This document shows positions 1 to 7,156 of a stretch of DNA of 64,000 nt, one piece after another. The stretch's first letter is position 1; each line of letters opens with the position of its first letter. Under the pieces are notes generated by a model. The model was given only the letters and a program-made list of their open reading frames with translations. It did not search any database and was not told the DNA's origin. The DNA is from Paenibacillus sp. 1001270B_150601_E10. Its GTDB lineage: Bacteria > Bacillota > Bacilli > Paenibacillales > Paenibacillaceae. A program made the translations under genes and the position numbers. Location of the stretch: NCBI RefSeq assembly GCF_015558675.1, contig NZ_JADMOL010000009.1:38895-102894 (forward strand), read 5' to 3'.

Positions 1-89
1 ATATTTTTCTTGGAATAGGCATTGCTATTTTGTTTGTCATCTTATATAAATCCATCTCTGGCTCCAAAAACGAGCCGCAGCGCTCATGA
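1..89 (+). CDS. C-terminal tail of a small membrane protein (5' partial)
   Basis: An open frame enters from the left edge and ends with TGA at 87-89, giving about 28 residues. It begins with a hydrophobic stretch (IFLGIGIAILFVILYK) typical of a terminal membrane helix, then a short polar, positively charged tail. The trpS promoter starts about 25 bp later, so this is the end of a separate upstream gene. The family cannot be identified from so short a tail. Confidence 0.45.
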   Translation, partial: IFLGIGIAILFVILYKSISGSKNEPQRS

Positions 90-113
90 ATTGGCAATAT
101 CATCCGGTATTTG

Positions 114-142
114 TTGACAAATGATATGAAAATGGTTATTCT
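114..142 (+). promoter_or_regulatory. sigma-A promoter of trpS T-box leader
   Basis: TTGACA at 114-119 and TATTCT at 137-142 are separated by 17 bp. Transcription from here would start near 150 and run through the T-box leader. Confidence 0.65.
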
Positions 143-189
143 ATTGGATAACTTAACGGTGAGCTGACAAGCTTCACCTTCGGATTAAA

Positions 190-523
190 TCCATGATGAG
201 GAAGAGTACGCTGTTCATAGCAGTTACAGAGAGCCGATGGCTGGTGGGAATCGGTGCTGCAGTATCGCGGAATGGACCTCGGAGTGCTGGGAGGAACTAT
301 CTTTGCAGTGAGGATCGCATGATCTCTTGATTGCATTGATGATAATGCCCGGCCGCTGACTCAGCGTTATAGAGAAGAGGCATATGCAGTGTAGCTTGTT
401 AACTGTTTGTCTGCAGGAAAGGTACAAGTGCAGGGAGCAGTTAAAGTGAATTGGATGGCATATGCGAATTAGGGTGGTACCACGGTCTTTCGTCCCTTTC
501 CAGGGATGGAAGGCCTTTTTTAT
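190..523 (+). promoter_or_regulatory. T-box riboswitch (tRNA-Trp sensing) of trpS
   Basis: Conserved T-box features appear in order: a Stem I AG-rich segment near 197-235, the GGTGGGAA-type loop near 242, and a specifier region GAA-TGG-ACC at 270-278. The specifier codon is TGG (273-275), which matches tRNA-Trp. The T-box sequence AGGGTGGTACCACGG lies at 471-485 and is followed by an intrinsic terminator. Known mechanism: uncharged tRNA pairs with the specifier and with the T-box bulge, stabilising the antiterminator so that the tRNA synthetase gene is transcribed. Leader ends are approximate. Confidence 0.93.
484..523 (+). terminator. T-box terminator hairpin
   Basis: Arms 484-497 and 502-515 pair over 14 bp including G-U pairs, with a 4-nt loop and a T-run from 516. 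The 5' arm overlaps the T-box sequence, so terminator and antiterminator are mutually exclusive. Confidence 0.9.
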
Positions 524-592
524 TTGGACATTTCGCATTCATTTACTTATAGGCATTCAGCCTCCATAACATGTATAAGGAGTGTTTATCAC

Positions 593-1579
593 ATGAAACG
601 CGTATTATCTGGTATTCAGCCAAGCGGACAGCTAACCATGGGAAACTATATCGGAGCCATGAAAAACTTTGTGGCGCTTCAAGAAGATCATGAGTGCTTC
701 TTCATGGTCGTGGATCTCCATGCGATTACGGTACCACAGGAGCCTGCAGCCCTTCGAGAGCAGAGCGAGCAGGTAGCGGCTCTCTACATTGCCGCAGGTA
801 TCGACCCTTCAAAGGCAGCAATCTTCCTGCAGTCGCATGTGCCGCAGCATGCGGAGCTCGGATGGATGCTGACGACGCTTACCAATATGGGTGAGCTTGA
901 GCGGATGACACAGTTTAAAGACAAAGCAGCAGGCAAAGAATCGGTAGGTGCGGGATTGTTTGTCTACCCATCCTTGATGGCAGCAGATATTCTGCTTTAC
1001 AATGCCGATCTTGTACCAGTGGGCGAAGATCAGAAGCAGCATCTGGAGCTTACGCGGGATATCGCAGGCCGATTCAATCATCGCTTTGGCGACTTCTTCA
1101 GAGTGCCTGAGCCATATATCCCTGAGGTTGGCGCACGCGTGATGTCTTTAGATGACGCTTCGAAGAAAATGAGCAAGAGCAATCCAAATCCAGGAAGCTT
1201 TATTGCTTTGCTGGATGACCCGGCCGTTATCAAGAAGAAGATTAGCCGTGCGAAAACAGATTCTGAGGCGCTTGTGAAGTATGATCCAGTCAATAAACCT
1301 GAGATCAGCAATTTGCTGGGCATCTACTCGCATGTTGCCAATATGTCGATTCAAGAGATCGAGGCTAAATATGAAGGTCAGATGTATGGGCCATTCAAAA
1401 AGGAATTGGCTGAGGCTGTCGCATCCATGATAGAGCCGCTTCAGGCTCGCTATCATGAAGTTCGCAAATCCGGCGAGCTATATGATGTTCTTCGCTCCGG
1501 TGCTGAACGCGCTCAGGAAGTGGCCGAGAAGACGATGGATGAAGTGAAGAAGCGCATGGGGTTCGTGCTTCCACGATAG
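593..1579 (+). CDS. trpS: tryptophanyl-tRNA synthetase
   Basis: Charges tRNA-Trp with tryptophan in the cytoplasm; class I synthetase. The 328-residue protein opens with RVLSGIQPSGQLTMGNYIGA, containing the HIGH-type signature (TMGNYIG). The KMSKS motif reads exactly KKMSKS near residue 193, and the length is normal for the family. Start: an in-frame ORF extends back to 506, but that passes through the terminator hairpin. ATG 593 has AAGGAG at 577-582 and gives the family N-terminus. Expression should rise when tryptophan is scarce through the T-box upstream. A strong terminator follows, so it is monocistronic. Confidence 0.97.
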   Translation: MKRVLSGIQPSGQLTMGNYIGAMKNFVALQEDHECFFMVVDLHAITVPQEPAALREQSEQVAALYIAAGIDPSKAAIFLQSHVPQHAELGWMLTTLTNMGELERMTQFKDKAAGKESVGAGLFVYPSLMAADILLYNADLVPVGEDQKQHLELTRDIAGRFNHRFGDFFRVPEPYIPEVGARVMSLDDASKKMSKSNPNPGSFIALLDDPAVIKKKISRAKTDSEALVKYDPVNKPEISNLLGIYSHVANMSIQEIEAKYEGQMYGPFKKELAEAVASMIEPLQARYHEVRKSGELYDVLRSGAERAQEVAEKTMDEVKKRMGFVLPR

Positions 1580-1605
1580 AGAGCAGTGTATTGTATAAAT
1601 AAATC

Positions 1606-1659
1606 GAGCAGAGCGAAAGCTTTTCCTTTATAATAGGGGCTTTTGTTCTGCTCTTTTTT
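1606..1659 (+). terminator. intrinsic terminator after trpS
   Basis: Arms 1606-1620 and 1639-1653 pair over 15 bp, followed by six T at 1654-1659. Confidence 0.9.
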
Positions 1660-1678
1660 GTATCAGATTTTATAGCAC

Positions 1679-1876
1679 TTAGGAAGAAGGGGTGGCGGCT
1701 TGATTCTCTTCTGCTCTGCGAAGACGTGCTTTTACGATAAAGCCTGCTCCCATATTGAAGATGGACAATACGGCAAACAGAATCGCCAGCCAAGCCGAAT
1801 AGCTCATCGATATTGCTGTAGCCATCATAAGGACTACGGAAGAGCAAGCAAACCATAACGACAGACCTTTACTCAC
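1679..1876 (-). CDS. small two-helix membrane protein, unknown
   Basis: A 65-residue protein with two hydrophobic segments (LWFACSSVVLMMATAIS and WLAILFAVLSIFNMGAGFIV) and a basic then polar tail (KARLRRAEENQ). Topology suggests a membrane hairpin with a cytoplasmic tail. A longer ORF begins at 1963, but the GTG at 1876 has a close AAGGAGA ribosome site and is preferred. It converges on the trpS terminator and diverges from the SASP gene. No family recognised. Confidence 0.6.
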   Translation of the reverse strand: MSKGLSLWFACSSVVLMMATAISMSYSAWLAILFAVLSIFNMGAGFIVKARLRRAEENQAATPSS

Positions 1877-2009
1877 GGGAATCTCTCCTTTTTCATATGA
1901 AGTACAAAAATGATGATTGGTTCGTGAATAACAATCCACTTCAAGGATAAAATAAGCTTGCAAGCTTGCAACTACTCATAGCACCAGCTTGAAAGGAGAT
2001 TTTATCATC

Positions 2010-2231
2010 ATGGCAAACAATCAATCTCGTACAAACAACTTGGTCGTTCCTCAAGCTACTGCAGCTCTGCAACAAATGAAATATGAAATTGCAAACGAAT
2101 TGGGTATTCCAATTCCTCAAGATGGATACTACGGTAACTACACTTCCCGTGACACGGGTTCCATCGGTGGTTACATGACAAAACGTTTGGTGCAACAAGC
2201 ACAACAAACATTGTCTGGCTACAACCGCTAA
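2010..2231 (+). CDS. alpha/beta-type small acid-soluble spore protein
   Basis: Binds and saturates DNA in the dormant spore, protecting it from UV and heat, and is degraded at germination. The 73-residue protein carries both SASP signatures: the N-terminal block ending KYEIANELGI, where the germination protease GPR cleaves next to the conserved Glu, and the C-terminal block DTGSIGGYMTKRLVQ. ATG 2010 follows GAAAGGAG at 1991-1998; the ORF can extend to 1989 but that would run through the ribosome site. Forespore (sigma-G) expression is expected. A weak GAATA element at 1926-1930 is visible, but no convincing -10 was found. Confidence 0.95.
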   Translation: MANNQSRTNNLVVPQATAALQQMKYEIANELGIPIPQDGYYGNYTSRDTGSIGGYMTKRLVQQAQQTLSGYNR

Positions 2232-2283
2232 TCTAGGGTTGCGTCAAGTAATCCATACTTGAAGTTATTACAAGAGGTATTCA

Positions 2284-2315
2284 AAGGTCGTCCCAAGCGC
2301 GCGGGGCGGCCTTTT
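2284..2315 (+). terminator. terminator after SASP gene
   Basis: Arms 2286-2294 and 2303-2311 pair over 9 bp (with G-U), loop of 8, then TTTT. Confidence 0.75.
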
Positions 2316-2359
2316 GCTGTGTGTTCGGAAAAATTTGTCATCGCTTGACGAAGAATATC

Positions 2360-2388
2360 TTGGGAACTTGCCATGTTCCCTGTATAAT
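2360..2388 (+). promoter_or_regulatory. candidate sigma-A promoter
   Basis: TTGGGA (2360-2365), 17 bp spacer, TATAAT (2383-2388). Lies about 170 bp upstream of the gene at 2556. Confidence 0.5.
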
Positions 2389-2555
2389 TACACTGTACCA
2401 TGGTTTCCAAGTTTCGGAAAGAATGTACATATGGATGGGTGACACTTCACAAGAATATCCATCCGTACCCTAAAATAACCATCAAGCAACCACCAAAAAT
2501 GTGGGTAATAAAGAGAAATGACTTAGAAGTCTAAGGTTGAGGAAAGGATGTAGGC

Positions 2556-2837
2556 ATGAGTCGAATTATTTTTGTTGAATACCGGATTGACCCTTCAAGA
2601 AGAGAGGAGTATTTGCAATTGGTTCAGGCCAAGCTTGCTTCATACTCCAACGTTGTATTATATGAAGGAACAGATCAGCCCAATGTGTTCGTTGAGCAGT
2701 ATATGAACACGACAGAGGAACAATATCTGGAGATGAAGCGCATTCGTCATTCAGAGGAAAGTGATTGGGATTTGATCACAGACTGTATTCCAGGTGGACG
2801 AGCCAAGCTGCATATATGGGAATTTAAATCAAGATAA
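2556..2837 (+). CDS. small alpha/beta protein of unknown function
   Basis: A 93-residue soluble protein starting at an ATG with GAGGAAAGG upstream. The pattern (IIFVEYRIDPSRREEYLQLV, then a long helix, then IPGGRAKLHIWEFK) looks like a small dimeric alpha+beta barrel such as the ABM or NIPSNAP type. That is a secondary-structure impression, not a family match. It sits alone between a SASP gene and the heme A genes and has its own promoter upstream. A cofactor or enzymatic role cannot be stated. Confidence 0.75.
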   Translation: MSRIIFVEYRIDPSRREEYLQLVQAKLASYSNVVLYEGTDQPNVFVEQYMNTTEEQYLEMKRIRHSEESDWDLITDCIPGGRAKLHIWEFKSR

Positions 2838-2909
2838 GCACTTCATGGATGCAATGTTCATAAAAAATAGTCATCTAATTGTCAAATTCATGAACGATTG
2901 ATGTGGAGA

Positions 2910-2939
2910 TTGTCACAGCTTAACGATATTTGCTATGAT
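2910..2939 (+). promoter_or_regulatory. promoter of ctaB-sco
   Basis: TTGTCA (2910-2915), 18 bp spacer, TATGAT (2934-2939), about 75 bp upstream of the ctaB start. Confidence 0.55.
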
Positions 2940-3012
2940 GAAACTGCGGTAAGTAATACAATCGTTTTTAAAGCTACTTACCTGTGTGAAACAACAAGGG
3001 GGCACGGTGCTA

Positions 3013-3939
3013 GTGGACAAATCAGTAACTTATCGGACCTCTTCCGATTCCGTGTTGACTCCAGGGCCAATACGAGTCGGATTATGGAAAGAATTTATTC
3101 AATTAGCGAAGCCTGGCATCATTCGTTCCAATCTTATGGCCACCTTCGCCGGATTCTGGGTAGCTGCCCGTTGGGATATCCCTTGGCTTACGCTGTTATG
3201 GGTACTATTAGGCACAACATTAGTGATGGCTTCATCTTGCGTTTTCAATAACTATTTTGATCGAGATTTCGATATGAAGATGGAAAGAACACGTAACAGA
3301 GCCTTGCCAACAGGACGCTTGAAGCCTTCGACGGTATTAAGCTATGCGATTATCTTAGGGGTGATCGGGACAGCGGTCCTATTCTTCCTCGTTAACACGC
3401 TGGCAGGAATATTCGGCCTTGTCGGGATGTTCGTGTACGTGGTTGTGTACACGCTATGGCTGAAGCGTACTTCGACGTGGAGTACCTCGGTTGGAGCGAT
3501 CTCAGGAGCTATGCCGCCAGTGATTGGTTATGTAGCGGTTACTCAGCAGGTGGACTTGGCCGCTTGGCTCTTGTTTGCGCTGCTATTCCTGTGGCAGCCG
3601 CCGCACTTCTGGGCGCTTGGCATTCGTCGAGTAGAGGAATACCGGGCAGCCGGCTATCCGCTGCTTCCTGTGGTAAAGGGCATTAAACGCACAAAGTGGC
3701 AGATGATTCCATATGTGCTGCTCATGCTGCCATTGCCATGGCTGTTCTATGCGTACAATTACTCAGGACTTATTTATGGCGTTCTAGGCACAGTTATTAA
3801 CGCAGCCTGGTTGTATATTTGCATTGCAGGACTGTGGGCGGAAGATGACGAGAAGTGGGCAAAGAAAAACTTTATTATGTCTGTGAATGTTCTAATGCTT
3901 CATGTTATCGTGCTCGTGGCGAACACGATCAGCGGATAA
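3013..3939 (+). CDS. ctaB: protoheme IX farnesyltransferase (heme O synthase)
   Basis: Adds a farnesyl group to heme b to give heme O, the first step to heme A for cytochrome aa3/caa3 oxidase; integral membrane UbiA-type prenyltransferase. The signature NNYFDRDFDMKMERTRNR (Asp-rich site) is intact, as is the second motif near residues 145-160 (VYTLWLKRTSTWS), with about nine hydrophobic segments. Start is uncertain among GTGs at 2986, 3007 and 3013; AAGGGGG at 2996-3002 is best spaced for 3013 (308 aa). The sco gene follows after 26 bp, so both are probably co-transcribed. The partner ctaA lies about 14 kb away, unlike the adjacent Bacillus arrangement. Confidence 0.95.
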   Translation: MDKSVTYRTSSDSVLTPGPIRVGLWKEFIQLAKPGIIRSNLMATFAGFWVAARWDIPWLTLLWVLLGTTLVMASSCVFNNYFDRDFDMKMERTRNRALPTGRLKPSTVLSYAIILGVIGTAVLFFLVNTLAGIFGLVGMFVYVVVYTLWLKRTSTWSTSVGAISGAMPPVIGYVAVTQQVDLAAWLLFALLFLWQPPHFWALGIRRVEEYRAAGYPLLPVVKGIKRTKWQMIPYVLLMLPLPWLFYAYNYSGLIYGVLGTVINAAWLYICIAGLWAEDDEKWAKKNFIMSVNVLMLHVIVLVANTISG

Positions 3940-3965
3940 CGGAATCAACGGAGGGAGAATGATTC

Positions 3966-4577
3966 ATGGTTTCATTTGCGAAGCGATATTCGCTGCAGAT
4001 CTTTTTGTTCGCTTTAGTGCTGATCTTTGCCATAGCTGCAACTTGGATGTACTGGCCAAAGAAGCAGGAGCTGCCGATCGAGCGGAATGCACCTGCGTTT
4101 GCTATGGAGAATGTGGATGGAAAGACGGTTTCGCTTGAAGATACAAATGGAAAGGTTCGTTTGTTCTACTTCTTCTTCTCGCATTGCACAGATGTTTGTC
4201 CTCCAACGACCTATATGTTAAATGAGGTTCAGGATCTCTTGAAGGAGAAGGGGGTATTTGGAACAGAAGCCAACATTGTTTCCATTACCTTTGACCCTGA
4301 ACGGGATACGAAAGAACGCTTAATGCAGTGGGCAACGGAGATGAATAAAGCAGATCTAAGCGGCTGGTACTTCTTGCGCGGAGATGAAAAGGAGACCGCG
4401 GAGCTGATGAAAGGCTTTGGTTCTGCCGTAATGAAGGACAATGATGGCAACTTCTCGCATACGAACTTGATCACGCTTGTGGATCAAGAGGGAAGAGTTC
4501 GCAAGTACTACAAAGCGAATGATCTGGAGATCACAGCAGACACGATTGCAGATGGCGTCATGACGCTTCTCCGATAA
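3966..4577 (+). CDS. SCO1/SenC-type copper chaperone for cytochrome oxidase
   Basis: Delivers copper to, or reduces the cysteines of, the CuA site of cytochrome c oxidase subunit II on the outer membrane face. The 203-residue protein has one N-terminal membrane anchor (residues 10-30) and a thioredoxin-like domain. The copper ligands are Cys74 and Cys78 in HCTDVCPP, and His165 in FSHTNL. There is no lipobox cysteine, so it is held by the helix rather than lipid. GGAGGGAG precedes the ATG. It follows ctaB directly, so heme A and CuA assembly are expressed together. Confidence 0.94.
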   Translation: MVSFAKRYSLQIFLFALVLIFAIAATWMYWPKKQELPIERNAPAFAMENVDGKTVSLEDTNGKVRLFYFFFSHCTDVCPPTTYMLNEVQDLLKEKGVFGTEANIVSITFDPERDTKERLMQWATEMNKADLSGWYFLRGDEKETAELMKGFGSAVMKDNDGNFSHTNLITLVDQEGRVRKYYKANDLEITADTIADGVMTLLR

Positions 4578-4594
4578 CTTCACAGTGACTTTGC

Positions 4595-4945
4595 TTAAAC
4601 AAGCGGGGTTGGATCAGGATACACAAGGTATTCTTCCAACCCCGCTTTTTCTAGCTGCTGAAGCATATATTCCTCAGGCGTTCCTTCTACTCCAGCATAG
4701 CCTCTGCGGGTGTAAATGTGCTCTGCATCAGGGAAAGTATCTCGGAGCACGCCTCGAATCCGTTTGCCTGAAGCGTCGTTATCCATAAATAAATAAACCG
4801 GTCTATTGCCGACCTCCTTGCGAAGGGACTCGGTCTTAGCGGTGTTTAAGGTGCCGTATGTACAAAGGATGCCTACCCGATCGTCAACGAGGCGCCGTAA
4901 GCGGCTGCGGTCATTTTTTCCTTCTACGATAATAATGATGTCCAT
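4595..4945 (-). CDS. TOPRIM domain protein (small primase-like / RNase M5-like)
   Basis: A 116-residue stand-alone TOPRIM domain. The conserved glutamate is in IIIVEGKNDR (residues 3-12) and the DxD metal site is FMDNDASGK. The TOPRIM fold supports nucleotidyl transfer or phosphodiester hydrolysis; RNase M5 and DnaG primase contain it, but here no other domain is present. Close relatives occur widely in Bacillales as uncharacterised proteins. GAGGTGA precedes the ATG. Its last 17 codons contain the terminator hairpin of the convergent sco gene. Confidence 0.85.
   Translation of the reverse strand: MDIIIIVEGKNDRSRLRRLVDDRVGILCTYGTLNTAKTESLRKEVGNRPVYLFMDNDASGKRIRGVLRDTFPDAEHIYTRRGYAGVEGTPEEYMLQQLEKAGLEEYLVYPDPTPLV
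4602..4650 (+). terminator. terminator of ctaB-sco, inside the convergent TOPRIM gene
   Basis: Perfect 12-bp arms 4602-4613 and 4635-4646, then TTTTT. The hairpin lies wholly within the 3' coding end of the minus-strand TOPRIM gene. Confidence 0.85.
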
Positions 4946-5020
4946 GTGCTCACCTCGAAAGACATTTGATTATCCCTTAGTGTACCACAAGGCGCTTTGA
5001 TCCTTGCAACAGCCAGATGG

Positions 5021-5053
5021 AAAAACGAACGGCTTGCTGTAACAGCAAGCCGC
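5021..5053 (-). terminator. terminator of the yjcZ-like gene
   Basis: Inverted repeat GGCTTGCTGT/ACAGCAAGCC around 5031-5051. Read on the minus strand it is followed by a T-rich run (GTTCGTTTTT). Confidence 0.75.
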
Positions 5054-5077
5054 ATGAGGAGAGAGCGAGATGACATA

Positions 5078-5215
5078 TTAGAAGAATCCGAATCCTCCAG
5101 CACGAAGGATAATCACAAGAAGAATAAACAATACAAGGATAATTCCAGTTGTAGTTCCTAAGCCGCAACCACCAAAGCCAGGACCTACTCCGCATGGGTC
5201 AACGCAATGTGACAT
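5078..5215 (-). CDS. YjcZ-family sporulation peptide
   Basis: A 45-residue protein: a glycine- and cysteine-rich head (CVDPCGVGPGFGGCGLG), one hydrophobic helix (IILVLFILLVIIL) and the short ending RAGGFGFF. This matches the YjcZ family of tiny spore-associated membrane peptides, which usually end in a transmembrane helix plus aromatic residues. The ribosome site AGAGGGG lies before the ATG and a terminator follows. A sigma-K-type promoter lies 45 nt upstream, suggesting late mother-cell expression and a coat or cortex location. The exact function of the family is unknown. Confidence 0.88.
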   Translation of the reverse strand: MSHCVDPCGVGPGFGGCGLGTTTGIILVLFILLVIILRAGGFGFF

Positions 5216-5259
5216 TCAATTCACCCCTCTTTCAAATCTCTAAATCGTGAGACACAATG

Positions 5260-5286
5260 TATACTATGTCGATCTGGGGGAATCGT
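5260..5286 (-). promoter_or_regulatory. candidate sigma-K promoter of yjcZ-like gene
   Basis: On the minus strand: AC at 5286-5285, 16 bp, then CATAGTATA at 5268-5260. This fits the sigma-K consensus AC-N16/17-CATANNNTA exactly. Confidence 0.55.
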
Positions 5287-5374
5287 ACTGTGCATTTACC
5301 CAAAAAGTCCAAACTTAGGTATGCGCCTGTTTATTGATGCAAGCTGCACTCCTGGAAGCGAATAGGAATATTCC

Positions 5375-6571
5375 CTAGAAGGCCTTCGTATTTGGTATGG
5401 TCGGCGTGCGCAGTGCAGGCGGTGTGATCGCCTTTCTGGCTGGTATAAAGGTTACTGCGATCATCAGAACGAGAAAGGCAATAAAGAATGGCGAGACATA
5501 GGATCGAAGCTGCCCGGCAAGCATTGGCCCAATAAAAGAGCCGATAGATGAAGCAATCGACAGGTAGGAAAAGATTCGGCCGTACTTGACTCCGCCGCTT
5601 AGAATCAAGAGATGATGTGACAAAGCGGGGATGATGACTCCTTTTACCATACCGATCAGGAATAGCGTTACCACAAGCGGAACCGGCCAATGAACGGCTA
5701 TCAAGAAGAACAATAGCGATAGAATGAAGGTGCCGATCCACGTTCTCGCATATGCGGGATAATCATTTAGAAACAGCATGCTGAGCGTGCAAAGCGCCCC
5801 CAAACTCACTGCTGTAAATAAGATGCCGGTATCCATCACACTTTGGAGCTGATTCCCGATAAACGGAAGCTCGAAAAATAAAATGCCTTGAGAACAGGAA
5901 ATGGCAAGAGGCAAAGCATAGAAGCTCCAAGGTACCTGCGGCTTATCCAGCACGGGAGCTAGCTTGCCTGGGTCCGTAATAACTGGTGCTGAGCCATGCT
6001 GCTCGCTCGTTGAGGGTGCGGGCTGCGGCGGTGCTTTTATCATAAAGATAGCCATGAAGCCGATAAAGATAAGACCGATGCCTAAGGCTTGAAAGGCCAT
6101 GGTGAATCCAATCTGTGATACGAGGTACGCTCCTGCTGCAGGAGAAACAACAGAGGCAAGCGTATGAATAAGGCCATTGCCTGCCATGAGCTTTCCTTGC
6201 TGTGTTTGAGACTTGGCATATCTGGCGAGCAGCGCAAGGCAGGCAGGCGATAAGAACGCAAGCACGAAGCCGCTGATTGATCGAATTACCAAGAGCTGCC
6301 ACGGGTTAACGACATGCGCCTGAAAGACCATCAATACCCCGGCAGCGATCAAGCTGAGGACAATAAAGATTCTGCTGCCAAACCGATCAATACTGTAGCC
6401 TGCAATAATATTTCCAGGCAGATGAGTGAAGGAGTAAATGCCCATCATCAGTCCAATAAATGAGGGGGCTGCTCCCAACGAAACGGCGAAAGGGGTAAGG
6501 ATTGGGTATTGGGCATGAAGATCAAAGAATGCGACAAACAAAAATAGGTAAAGCCAAACGACGGAACGCAA
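5375..6571 (-). CDS. MFS transporter
   Basis: Twelve-helix secondary transporter of the major facilitator superfamily, about 398 residues. The loop 2-3 motif is present as GYSIDRFGSR and repeated hydrophobic helices follow throughout; a hydrophilic central loop (PPQPAPSTSEQHG) separates the two six-helix halves. Substrate unknown. An ATG at 6589 is in frame, but the internal GGAGGTGA is a ribosome site placed ideally for the TTG at 6571, which I prefer. No partner gene is adjacent, so the context does not suggest a substrate. Confidence 0.85.
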   Translation of the reverse strand: MRSVVWLYLFLFVAFFDLHAQYPILTPFAVSLGAAPSFIGLMMGIYSFTHLPGNIIAGYSIDRFGSRIFIVLSLIAAGVLMVFQAHVVNPWQLLVIRSISGFVLAFLSPACLALLARYAKSQTQQGKLMAGNGLIHTLASVVSPAAGAYLVSQIGFTMAFQALGIGLIFIGFMAIFMIKAPPQPAPSTSEQHGSAPVITDPGKLAPVLDKPQVPWSFYALPLAISCSQGILFFELPFIGNQLQSVMDTGILFTAVSLGALCTLSMLFLNDYPAYARTWIGTFILSLLFFLIAVHWPVPLVVTLFLIGMVKGVIIPALSHHLLILSGGVKYGRIFSYLSIASSIGSFIGPMLAGQLRSYVSPFFIAFLVLMIAVTFIPARKAITPPALRTPTIPNTKAF

Positions 6572-6654
6572 AATCGTCACCTCCAACATATGCTATGCTA
6601 TACTTGTACGCTTTAATGGACGAACTTAGACCCTTTATAAATGGAAAGGTATTG

Positions 6655-6683
6655 TTACAATAGATTGGTCAATGCTGTATAAT
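6655..6683 (+). promoter_or_regulatory. candidate promoter of the transglutaminase-like operon
   Basis: TTACAA (6655-6660), 17 bp, TATAAT (6678-6683), about 40 bp before the ATG at 6722. Confidence 0.5.
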
Positions 6684-6721
6684 ACGTTCTGAATGAGATA
6701 GAGAAAGGAAGATTGAGGCTT

Positions 6722-7156
6722 ATGGATATGAATATGCTGTTTGAGTTTCTTCAGCAGAATTGGCTGATCTTTTTGATTGCGCTGATCATCTTGCTCGTGG
6801 TTATCAACGTGGTGAAGACGATGGTGAAGTGGGCGCTCGTGATTGTTATTGTGGCAGCCGTTGCGGTATACAGTGGCATCTCCTGGAATGACATCAATCA
6901 AGTCGTGACGACCGTGAAGGATGAGACAGTGCAGAAGCTTCAGGATCAAGCGTTGCAGGCGATGATTGATGAAGCAAAGAAAGCCACCTATGAAGTACAA
7001 GCAGACGGCTCCTTTATCATAAAGACAGACAATATTGAACTTAAAGGAACCGAGGGTTCAAGCAAGGTCGAGGTATCCTTCAAAGGCGTTTCCCTAGGGA
7101 AATGGGAGATTAATGACACCATCAAAACGTTTATGGATACTGCAAAACAGCGGTGA
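6722..7156 (+). CDS. membrane-anchored protein of unknown function
   Basis: A 144-residue protein with two adjacent N-terminal membrane segments (residues about 11-30 and 35-50) and a soluble C-terminal domain of mixed alpha/beta character (residues 60-144). ATG 6722 is preferred over the TTG at 6713 because AAGGAAG at 6705-6711 is correctly spaced. Its stop overlaps the start of the next gene by one base (TGATG), so the two are translationally coupled and probably work together. No family recognised. Confidence 0.75.
   Translation: MDMNMLFEFLQQNWLIFLIALIILLVVINVVKTMVKWALVIVIVAAVAVYSGISWNDINQVVTTVKDETVQKLQDQALQAMIDEAKKATYEVQADGSFIIKTDNIELKGTEGSSKVEVSFKGVSLGKWEINDTIKTFMDTAKQR

Noticed and set aside
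506..592. 29-codon N-terminal extension of trpS
   Set aside because: It runs through the 3' arm of the T-box terminator and lacks a ribosome site; ATG 593 gives the family N-terminus.
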